Origin: Aporrectodea caliginosa
Taxonomy: Eukaryota; Annelida; Clitellata; Crassiclitellata; Lumbricidae
Length of the DNA stretch: 64,000 bases
Reading direction: 5' to 3'
Assembly (NCBI GenBank): GCA_020284085.1
Contig: JACEVL010000836.1
Span: 435,001 to 499,000, forward strand
A program made the translations under genes and the position numbers. Below are positions 22,131-33,700 of the stretch, piece by piece; the first letter of the stretch is position 1; each line of letters begins with the position of its first letter. The notes below the pieces were generated by a model that saw only the letters and a list, made by a program, of their open reading frames with translations, made no database searches and had not been told where the DNA came from.

Positions 22131-25091
22131 TTTTTCAATAACTCTTTCAATAACTCCTTTCAATAACTCTTTCAATAACTCCTTTCAATAACTCTTTCAA
22201 TAACTCCTTTCAATAACTCTTTTCAATAACTCTTTCAATAACTCTTCAATAACTCTTTTCAATAACTCTTTCAATAACTCTTTCAATTCAATAACTCTTT
22301 TTCAATAACTAACTCTTTTCAATAACTCTTTTCAATAACTCTTTTCAATAACTCTTTTCTTTTCAATAACTCTTTTTCAATAAATAACTCTTTTCAATAA
22401 CTCTTTTCAATAACTCTTTTCAATAACTCTTTTCAATAACTCTTTTCAATAACTCATTTCAATAACTCTTTTCAATAACTCTTTCAATAACTCTTTTCAA
22501 TAACTCTTTTTCAATAACTCTTTCAATAACTCTTTTTCAATAACTCTTTTCAATAACTCTTTTCAATAACTCTTTTCAATAACTCTTTCAATAACTCTTC
22601 AATAACTCTTTTCAATAACTCTTTTCAATAACTCTTTTCAATAACTCTTTTTTCAATAACTCTTTTCAATAACTCTTTTCAATAACTCTTTTCAATAACT
22701 CTTTTCAATAACTCTTTTCAATAACTCTTTTCAATAACTCTTTTCAATAACTCTTTTCTCTTTTCAATAACTCTTTTCAATAACTCTTTTCAATAACTCT
22801 TTTCAATAACTCTTTTCAATAACTCTTTTTCAATAACTCTTTTCAATAACTCTTTTTCAATAACTCTTTTCAATAACTCTTTTCAATAACTCTTTTCAAT
22901 AACTCTTTTCAATAACTCTTTCAATAACTCCTTTCAATAACTCCTTTCAATAACTCCTTTCAATAACTCTTTTCAATAACTCTTTTCAATAACTCTTTTC
23001 AATAACTCTTTCAATAACTCTTTTCAATAACTCTTTTCAATAACTCTTTTCAATAACTCCTTTCAATAACTCTTTTCAATAACTCTTTTCAATAACTCTT
23101 TTCAATAACTCTTTTTCAATAACTCTTTTTCAATAACTAACTCTTTTCAATAACTCTTTTCAATAACTCTCAATAACTCTTTTCAATAACTCTTTCAATA
23201 ACTCTTTTCAATAACTCTTTTCAATAACTCTTTTCAATAACTCTTTTCAATAACTCTTTTCAATAACTAACTTTCAATAACTCTTTTCAATAACTCTTTT
23301 CAATAACTCAATAACTTTTCAATAACTCTTTTTCAATAACTTTTCAATAACTCTTTCAATAACTCTTTTCAATAACTCTTTTCAATAACTGCTTTCAATA
23401 ACTCTTTTTCAATAACTCTTTTCAATAACTCTTTTCAATAACTCCTTTCAATAACTCTTTTCAATAACTCAATAACTTTTCAATAACTCTTTTCAATAAC
23501 TCTTTTCAATAACTCTTTTCAATAACTCTTTTCAATAACTCTTTTTCAATAACTCTTTTCAATAACTCCTTTCAATAACTCTTTTCAATAACTCTTTTCA
23601 ATAACTCTTTTCAATAACTCTCTTTTCAATAACTCTTTCAATAACTCTTTTCAATAACTCCTTTTCAATAACTCTCTTTCAATAACTCCTTTCAATAACT
23701 CTTTTCAATAACTCTTTTCAATAACTCTTTTCAATAACTCTTTTTCAACAACTCTTTTCAATAACTCTTTTCAACAACTCTTTTCAATAACTCTTTTCAA
23801 TAACTCTTTTCAATAACTCAATAACTCTTTTCAATAACTCCTTTCAATAACTCTTTTCAATAACTCTTTTCAATAACTCTTTTCAATAACTCTTTTCAAT
23901 AACTCTTTTCAATAACTCTTTTCAATAACTCTTTTCAATAACTCTTTTCAATAACTTTTCAATAACTCTTTTTCAATAACTCTTTTCAATAACTCTTTTC
24001 AATAACTCTTTTCAATAACTTTTCTCTTTTCAATAACTCTTTTCAATAACTCTTTTCAATAACTCTTTTCAATAACTCTTTTCAATAACTCTTTTCAATA
24101 ACTCTTTTCAATAACTGTTTTCAATAACTTTTTTCAATAACTCTTTTCAATAACTCATTTCAATAACTCTTTTCAATAACTCCTTTCAATAACTCTTTTC
24201 AATAACTCCTTTCAATAACTCTTTTCAATAACTCCTTTCAATAACTCTTTTCAATAACTCTATTCAATAACTCCTTTCAATAACTCTTTTCAATAACTCT
24301 TTTCAATAACTCTTTCATTCAATAACTCTTTTCAATAACTCTTTTCAATAATTCTTTTCAATAACTCTTTTCAATAACTCTTTTCAATAACTCGTTTCAA
24401 TAACTCTTTTCAATAACTCTTTTCAATAACTCTTTTCAATAACTCTTTTCAATAACTCTTTTCAATAACTCATTTCAATAACTCTTTTCAATAACTCCTT
24501 TCAATAACTCTTTTCAATAACTCCTTTCAATAACTCTTTTCAATAACTCTTTTCAATAACTCTTTTCAATAAATCATTTCAATAACTCTTTTCAATAACT
24601 CCATTCAATAACTCTTTTCAATAACTCCTTTCAATAACTCTTTTCAATAACTCTTTTCAATAACTCATTTCAATAACTCTTTTCAATAACTCCTTTCAAT
24701 AACTCTTTTCAATCATTCATTTCAATAACTCTTTTCAACAACTCTTTTCAATAACTCATTTCAATAATTCTTTTCAATAACTCATTTCAATAACTCCTTT
24801 CAATAACTCTTTTCAATAACTCCTTTCAATAACTCTTTTCAATAACTCTCTTTTCAATAACTCTTTTCAATAACTCTTTTCAACAACTCTTTTCAATAAC
24901 TCTTTTCAATAACTCTTTCAATAACTCTTTCAATAACTCCTTTCAATAACTCTTTTTCAATAACTCTTTTCAATAACTCTTTTCAATAACTCTTTTCAAT
25001 AACTCTTTTCAACAACTCTTTTCAATAACTCTTTTCAATAACTCTTTTCAATAACTCTTTTCAATAACTCATTTCAACAACTCATTTCAAG
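22131..25091. repeat. Very long 13-bp minisatellite (TTTTCAATAACTC)
   Basis: Almost 3 kb of tandem CTTTTCAATAACT units, about 225 copies. T-run length varies (units of 12-15 bp) and some units carry CTCC, CTCA or CAACAACT. The frame is broken everywhere by unit-length changes, so no ORF results. The left edge is abrupt after GGTGGCGTGC. The right edge decays at TCAAGCACACTTTCAATCAT. Confidence 0.97.
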
Positions 25092-26285
25092 CACACTTTC
25101 AATCATTAATTTTTACACTAAAAATGCAATCTCGAATTAAAAAATATATGAGTTTAGTTTATTACCACCTTTTTAGTAGTATTAAACATTAAGCTGTTTA
25201 TACATTTTTAGCATTATATAATGTTTTTGCTACCATTTTGAAGGGTCTGTGTTGATTCATTTGAAAAAAATTTGTTGACGTCAAACTGTACCGAACCCCC
25301 CTATCCCCCTTGTCAACAACTGTCAAACTTTTCCGAACCCCCGAACCCCTATTTTGTTGACATAATTAATGGACAACCCCAATGTGAACTGCACACTTTG
25401 TGTCAAAAACCATTATCCTAGGCCCTGCTACTACAAAAAAATCAGTGCTAATTCTATTATAACTTTAAGCAGATTGAAACATATACACTGTAGCCTGTCA
25501 AAGACATGTACAGAAAAGCCTACAACATTTTTAAGCCCGTTTCAGAAATCTTCACAAGTCTTCTTCAAACTCTCTGCATAACTTTGATTGCGCATATTTG
25601 ATTTATAAGAGAGTAGTATCTGCTTTGTCAACTGAGATGGCATATGAATAGAACTCAGCAATACTTTCAAAATCGGTCACCAACATTTTACAACAGTTTA
25701 ATGCATTCAATAAATTCAATAAATTCCTGACCATCAACAATGATGAACACAGTTTTTAAATGTTAGGCTAATCTAGGTATTAAAACTTAATTGCTTCATT
25801 TGGGCATCAAATTTCAATTTATTTGCCACACCCTTCCTTCGGCTTTGGTCAAGCTAGGGTGTTTCATAGATTGTCTGATGATTTAACAGATTTCGTGTAA
25901 AATTGTAACTTCATTAATCTGTAGATTAGAAAACAGATGTTGCCATTTAGATGCACATTGTCAATCACATTCTGCAAGTTAAATGCTTAATATGCAACGT
26001 CTGGTAGAGACAGACATGATTATGTGGCCACAGCGTAAATAATTATACGTAGATATCTTGAAAAGGTGCTACATAAACTGAACAGGCCAATACCTTATAA
26101 CAGATAATAAATCACATATAATTAGTCTACTAGCAGTTACTTCTGATCTGTAATAACCTCTTTCTCTGAACTACATTTGTGTTGTTCCTTACGTTTGTAC
26201 ATTCACAGTGCCTCTTCTTTGGCCTCAACCCTGCAATAGCGCTACGCAAATCATCCTTTATTATTATCTAATCACAAAAACATCA
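25092..26285. other. AT-rich unassigned DNA
   Basis: About 1.2 kb with no supported gene. Two short direct repeats sit near 25275-25345 (GTCAA.CT.T.CCGAACCCCC). The only plus ORF (70 codons at 25369) has no recognisable feature. Confidence 0.55.
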
Positions 26286-26790
26286 ATCACTTGAACTAGA
26301 CACTTGTACGTTAAAGACTGGCTTGAGGTTGCTACACAGTTCCGTCAATCAGTTCGCGGGTCCCTTTCGGTCGCGTGCCCACAGCTCTGGAATTCTATCG
26401 ATCTCCGCTCTGCAAGTTGTAACATCACCACGGTGTAGGCTCACAGCTCACCTCTTTCAGATGACTGCGTGCATTCAATTTAAAACCCTCAAGCCGATCT
26501 TCAAGGCAAAGCGGGGTCTTGCCCCGAAATATCTGGTTGGCATAATACTTCGGCCTCACTCAGTTTCCTCACACTGTCCACTTTGCTCCTCTAATAGACT
26601 TGATTGTCTGGTTCCCCGTTCTATTCCCGCACCTTTGCTTCAATTGGTCTCTCCCTTTGGAATGCTCTGTATCCTTCTGCTCACTCAACAATTCTATCTG
26701 CTAACCTTCTCTTTTTCTTTTGCCTGTCTCAAAACCTGCTTATTCTCTCGGGGCATTGCGCACTGGGAGCGCTTCTGAATGGTTCACCCT
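26286..26790 (+). mobile_element. Decayed 3' end of a CR1/L2-like LINE
   Basis: The fragment FKAKRGLAPKYL, followed in another frame by SIGLSLWNALYPSAHS and then SQNLLI, follows the usual order of CR1/L2 C-termini (K-x-x-G-x-APxYL, WN-x-L, F-x-x-x-LK-x-x-LF). Frameshifts separate the parts. The 151-codon frame at 26323 is therefore not a host gene. Confidence 0.65.
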
Positions 26791-27450
26791 ACTAGAGGTG
26801 CTTTAATATCAATTTTTAAATACAATACTGCCTGTGTACTGACTACGAGTTTTAGGGTCTGGTGGAGCTCGGCCAGTTGTGTCCAAAGGAATGCAGTTTT
26901 CAAATACAGCAACAATTGGAAGTGACCAATGGCTGGCGTCTTGTGTATATTGATGGAAGGGCCAAAGAGGTATCCAGACTAGATCAGAAGTCGACTCAAG
27001 ACCGGCTCACGCAGCGTTACAACTACGTACAGCGTGGACTTGTTTCTGCACTCCCAGTTTGCGTGCCATTCTGCGTAACGCGAAGTGGTGTTATGTCCCC
27101 ATAGCTACTGACTTAACATGCCATGTTTGTCAATGCGCCATACAAGAGCTGCAGAGTAGTACTACATACCAACGTTTTCAGTATTATCCCTTCTTAACAT
27201 GCTGCATCACAACGCATGTCCTCCACCGACTTCACAGTAACCATAGACTTTTACCAGTGAATCATTTGTCATTTAGAATTCTCACCACTACCTAATTTTT
27301 GCTAACTTTTCCTGCACAGTAAACTATGATTGCTGTGGAGCAAGATCACCATGCGTGCCAAGCATCAGGCATATCTGGTCCGAGCGAAAAAAGGAAATCC
27401 CAGATTGCGAGACGCCAGCCTGGCCACACGTTACACCTAATGACCTTTTG
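26791..27450. other. Region beyond the TASP1 stop codon
   Basis: Possible TASP1 3' UTR on the minus strand. I did not find an obvious AATAAA close to the stop. Nothing else is recognised. Confidence 0.4.
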
Positions 27451-27732
27451 TCAGACATAAAAGATCCGGGCGACATAAGTATCTGGTACGTCCAGACAGA
27501 AATTTAAGGAGAAGAGCGTCACACGAGATTTACAGTTCACGTGTAAGGACAGATTCTTAAAACAGTTCCTCTGGTCTGTCGGTGAATTTTTCCGATGCAT
27601 CACAGCTACAGATGTTTTAGAAGATGCACGAAATTTTGCTACGAACATCCACCCGTTACGTTCACGCTCTTGCTCCGAATGACTACAGGCTTTTCCTGCC
27701 TGGACGCCAACCGGAAGTCGCGAAACAAATGC
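27451..27732 (-). CDS. TASP1: TASP1 exon 12 (terminal)
   Basis: Starts AFVSRLPVGVQAGKAC, matching the family's ISRLPPG-x-x-AG C-terminus. It then runs on for about 77 residues of Ser/Lys/Arg-rich sequence to the stop. The acceptor (TTGTTCTTTCAG) lies at the edge of a SINE. The tail beyond the conserved stretch is less certain. Confidence 0.8.
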   Translation of the reverse strand, partial: AFVSRLPVGVQAGKACSHSEQERERNGWMFVAKFRASSKTSVAVMHRKNSPTDQRNCFKNLSLHVNCKSRVTLFSLNFCLDVPDTYVARIFYV

Positions 27733-30700
27733 CTGAAAGAACAATAGTGTAGTGGTTAGTGCGCTGGACTGTCGATCGAGAGGTCGGGGTTCAAATACGC
27801 ACCAGAGCAGAAACTTCATTCAAGACTTCTGCTCCACCTGCACCCCTAAGGCCCTAACCAACTCAGCTATAATGAGTACACTGACCTTGAATGAACAATA
27901 AGATCTCATAGAGGAGTGGTTCCCAAACTCTGACCTGCAGTCCAAAATTGGCCTGTAAGCTGTTTTAACGTGGCCTGTCAAACCTTGCTCACTGTTAAAA
28001 ATTTCTGACAACTATTTGAAACAGGCAGGGTGCCCTAGATAGTGGTGCTTAATAACATCCATGTCATCTTCAGCTGTCGACGTGAATCTGTTGGTTGGTT
28101 CCACGCAAGTGCGTTGGCCCGCCAGTGGTGACTCTTCTAGCTTACTGGGCATTGTTTTACTAACTGATGTAATATTTTTGTATGACACTTATCATCATAA
28201 TAGGCTAGCGCAAAGAGAGCCTCTGAGTAGACATCTTGAAGATGTGCTATATAAATTCTCAGAACGAATGAATGAATAAATACATTATAATAATAATATA
28301 GATAACAATAGAATAATAATAATAATATAAATACTAATAATCATAGAACTCGTATATACCAACGTACCTCTGCCTCTGCGTCATCAGACGACATGTAAGC
28401 GATACACATGCTGTCCGTCGTGTGCGCCCATAGAACCTCAACGTCAAGAATCTGTTCATTGCTACTATCTATGGTCACTGCCACAGCGCCACCTAGCGGC
28501 TGCTTCTCGTTTCGTAAGTACGGAGACTCTGCAACAAAACATCAGTGAATGACTTTAAAACACTAGTAAAGATGGCAAAAAAGTGACTACAAATAACAAG
28601 ACAAAACAAGAAAGTACTATAGCCTAACTGTCATGACATATCATAATATAGATTGTGGGACAAATAGGTTACAGCTGACTGGTCAAAGCTTTGGCTCGTA
28701 ATGTGCAGTATGGTTTTGAGCCTTCCTCAAGTTGGTTACAAGTGTAGGGACCTTGAGCAGTCTTTGGCTCACTGGGTTTGAGCCTCCTCCTCCGATACGG
28801 TTACTGGGTAGGGACCTTGAGCAAGTCAGCGAACTCACTTCCTTTCTCCTGCCATTGACTGATGCTTGACATTGGATACTGGCACTTAACCCTGATCAAG
28901 TCCGGCACTCACCATGCATCATGGGTAATGAAACCGATATATCGTTTTAGATGGGTGGAGCTTAATAAATGCATAACAATAGTTGTTCAGCAATACTAAT
29001 CCTCTGGTGTGTGGTCAAGTGTATACATGTGAACTTTTGAAGGACGATAATGTAAATTACAGCTGCATTTGTATTGCAGTTAAGTATTTATAAACTGTCC
29101 TTGTAATGTAAACTTTGACTCCTTGACAATGAATTACCTCAAAAACTATTTAGTCAATTAATTAGTACATTTATTAATTAATACATAATGAAAGAGCCAA
29201 CAAATTATGAATTACTTTAGATGAAATACCTAGAAATTTGTGTGTGAAGCAGTCATATAAGGCATTTGTTGGGTCTTGTTGGTTCTTGAGACAGTCGCCA
29301 CACGCCTTTGCCAGTAACGTCTTCGACAGTTGTTCACCACATCCTACATAACCAACAACAATATCAAATAACACCAAATGCAACATTGAAACAACACCAA
29401 GTACAACGATAACAACGGCAAAAAGTTACATCAAGACAACACCAAGTGCAACGATAAACAATGGCAAAAAGCAACATCAAGACAACAAGTGCAACGATAA
29501 CAAAGGCAAAAAGCAACATCAAGACAACATCAAGTGCAACAATAAACAACAATGGCAAAACCAGCATAAAAATATTACAGGTACAATTTACAATATCACG
29601 CGTGTAACAACAGCAAAAGCAACAGCTTTACAACACGCATACAATAGTTAAAATTTTACAAGTTTAACCTGAGACGACTAGACTTACATGCATTACATTC
29701 TAGAGAGAATATATGAAATAGCTTCCTGTTAAAAACTAAGCCACGTAAATACCTTAATCAAATTTTACTCATTGAAACTAGATTTCATGAAAATTACAAT
29801 AAAATAACATGTAAAATTTTGCAAATAAAAGACAAGTTTACCTGTAGAAACTAGATTACATTCAGAGCATTTAATTTTCTGTCGATAGTTATGAGAACTG
29901 AGGTCACCTGAAGTGCTAACACCAACTCCGACTTTTCCCAGCGTATCATTTTCTGCCCAACAGCCACAACCGTAGAGTGCAGCCTACAACACAGAAGCAA
30001 GAAACTCCGTAATCTATTGAATGCATGTACAATGTATGCATATATAAATGTATGTACCCATGTTACATTGCTTTACCTGTCCAAGTCGACCGGGTTGCTT
30101 GAGGATGATTCCTCCACTCGAGACAGCGCTTGCGATGGCCCCAGTGTCATCAACGCAGATGGCACCGACCGTGTCCTTAAAGACGTCTGGCGTCGCGCAT
30201 CCGTTTGTCAGCAGCTGAAACCCAACAAAGAAAATCACAGTAATGAACAACATTGATGCACAACAGTGAGGAACAAAGAAAATCGTCATAAAAATATATG
30301 AATGTTCAAGAGTTGAATCAATCAGATCTCTATTACTTCGAATTAGATCATTTTAATCTATACTAGATGTTGCCCATCCTAAGATGGTTGAAAAGAATTT
30401 GATAGGTGACTGACGTAAAGTCCTCAACCGCCATATCTTCAGAGCAAAGAAACAATGGAGAAATGAACCTGATTCCTCTCAACTTCTTTCTCATCGTTGA
30501 TCTTCCTGTATTTGCTGACACCGTGGATTCCCTCCTCAAACATGTCGAGTTTTCGTTTGTTTTTGATGTACGCCTTTCTTGACGACTCTACCAAGGAAAA
30601 AGACATGTATGTAACATTGATGAAACTATTCAAACTAATGCACACAATAAATGGCAGGAGAAATGTTATTCAATCAATACTTTGACTCAAGTTTCTCTCC

Positions 30701-33700
30701 TGCTAGTGAGACTGGAAAAGGGGCTATATAAATTCTCAGTTACATTACATGATGTTTATTACAGAAGCATTTGACTACCTTTTATTAAGCATTCAATTTT
30801 AATTTAGAAATAACATTAATTTCATTAATTTCTATTTTAGTAAATAACCATTTACTTGTAATTTAATAAATAATCGTTTATTTGTAATTTTAAAAAATCA
30901 TTTAAGTCTAATTTAAAAAAATTACTGACTTCTAATTTACAAAAAAATAATCATTTATTTCTAATTTACAAAATAATCATTTATCATTTGTATATTATAC
31001 AAAATAATCATTTATAATCATTTACTTATAACTTACAAAATAATCATCCCTTTCAGTCATTTCTTACACAAGTTAAATCACTTACAGGCCAAGTGGCACG
31101 AATTTTTTTTAAATTTACACAGAAATTAAGTAAAAATTAAGTACTCAAACATTATGAAAGCATAAGAATTACATCATAATTACCTGTAATAAGATCCTCC
31201 TTGGGACATGTCGCAATTCTGTGCCTGACTGCCCAATCATGTGCTCCATGTGCAACCAATGTGCTGAGCAAAAAAGCAACATTTCATCAAAGAAGAACAG
31301 GGCCTCAAGCTAGCCCTGAGGCAGTCATGGGTATGAAGTGTCAGCAATTTCATTTTCTTAGCCTTGGCATAGGACGGGTGGCCAGTCCTCTCCCTCGCCA
31401 TCTCATCTTCCCCCCCGACAGAGTACTCATTATGGCTGAGTTGGTTTAATATGGGGTGCAGGTGGAGCAGAAACCTCAAACCAAATTCCTGCCCCGACAA
31501 GGATTTGAACCCACAACTTCTCAATCGACAGTCCAGTTGCGTCTTTGACAGCTGGATTTATGGAATCAAATGAACATTGATCGATTTTGATGTATGTTTC
31601 TATGCAATCATGCAACTTGCTGACTCACTGGTTTCCCTAACTGTAACATGTATAATTGTATATGTTTATGTATGTGTTTGTAGGGAAGTATGAAAGGATG
31701 TATTTACGTATGTATGCATGTATTTCCATTTACATACGCATATATACTAGGTATGCATATATGTATGCATGTACTATGCATGGATGTAAATATCTGGTAA
31801 TTTATATAGCACCTTTAGCTAATCGTCGGAATTCAACTAGGCTTCCACAATGGAGCATTACTTTTAGTACTTGAAGCGACAATTGCTTTGTGCATTGCTA
31901 TGTACAATGGTGCAATAGAAGTCATTAGATTAAGACATCCATATAAAGAGTAAAGACGAATTTCCGGTGATATGAACAACAGATCTGGGACTTCTGATAC
32001 CTCGGAGGGACCCTTCCGAGCGACATCTCTCCAGCCATCTGCGTCCGTAGAAGCGATTCGGCCACGAGAATTGGATTCGTAACACCTGCAACAAAGAATC
32101 CATCGGAAGCAACGGTTACCACACCGTACGGGACATACACAGTACTAAGGCAGACCAATTAATAAATAATTAATGAATTCGTTAATTATTCATGAACTGA
32201 TTAAATAGGCCTAATAATTTATTCGTTCAATAATTTCATAATTTGTTTATTTTTGAAGAGCATTCACATTGTACCTATTCAAGACATCTACTCACAGCTC
32301 TCAGCCATCCAACCAACCAGCAAGTTATCCAACCAGCCAGCCAGCCAGCCGGCTGTTCCATCAACAAGCCAGCAAGTCATCTAAACAGCCAGCCATTCAA
32401 CCAGCCACTCAACCAGCCCACCATCCAACCCATCCTACCAGCCAGTTATCCAACAAGCCAGCCAGCAGGTCATCCAGCCAGCCACCCATTCAACAAGCCA
32501 CTCAACCAGCCAGCAAGTCATCCAAAAAGCCATCCATCCAACCAGTCAAATGTCAATCTGAAGGTGTACCAGAGAGGGCGCCAACAGCACCAAAATGAAA
32601 CGACTTTCCATCCATGATGCTTGCATCGCATTCAACTGTTCCAGTGAGCGAGAGATTCGATCCGAGACCAGCGTTAGTCCACTGAGAATCCTAGCAACGT
32701 TAAAAAATTATATTAACACATTAAAAATTCACCACATTAAGCATTTAATGCTTGTAATTAAACAATGAAGTAAGGTGCAGTCACTGTGTAAAAACTTTAG
32801 GAAATCCTTCATACACAATTTCCCAGCATAGTGGTTAAATTGATCATCCAAAAATGATGGATCTCCAGAGGTTTGCAAAGCTAAACCAAGTTTTTCTGGC
32901 TAACCTATAAGTGGTACTTGCTAATCAGATGAAACAAAAAAGTGATGTGTATCATCGATTATTTCAACCAAACATACATTTAGGTGACAAAATAGCCAGC
33001 CAGCCTGGATGGCCTCTGTTAGTGACAGATCTTATAGTTCAAGTGGCGGGTCTCAAATCAAAGGTGCCGGATCTCAGGTCTGGTGGGATCCAACTGAGAG
33101 TTTAACCACTTGGCATCCGTGATCACTGAATGATGCTTGTATAGTGACGCCTAATAGCTGTAGAATAATCATAATCAAACTAATACTAATATTAATAAAA
33201 ACAATAAATTCACCCATAACTGCTTTGCACCTCAGATCAGAGTCACCAATCTTGAGCACAAAATAAAGGCAATATAATAATAAATAATATAAATAATTCG
33301 AACAATTCATATATTAATCTTTTCATGATTGTAAAAAAATCATCTACATTATTCCTATTAAAATAAAAGTAGTCATAGGTTACCTCAAGCGACACCACTG
33401 CCGCTGTTACAGCTTCCAGTGCCGTTTTCTTTTGCTTCAGCAGCTGAATGGCCTAAAATAACAGTAAATCCAATTAATTCATCCTTTTTGCACAGCTTAC
33501 AATAAGTTTCCATGGTGGTCTACATCCATCAAGTTCCACCAAATAGAAGCATTTGTGGGGTTCATAAGTACTTTTGTCAGTTTAAGAAAAGGTGTGGTAT
33601 AGTCAGACACACATGTACAAGCCATGCTGGTGATGATGATTATTTTATGCGTTTCGAATTAATCGAAAACCAAATCATAATCGTAAACATCAAATTTCTA

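Noticed and set aside
22131..25091. CRISPR-like or centromeric array
   Set aside because: Direct 13-bp units have no spacers, so it is not CRISPR. It is too short and isolated to be called centromeric; a minisatellite is the simplest reading.
26323..26778. 151-codon plus ORF as a host gene
   Set aside because: Fragments matching the C-terminal order of CR1/L2 LINE proteins are spread over two frames, so it is transposon debris.
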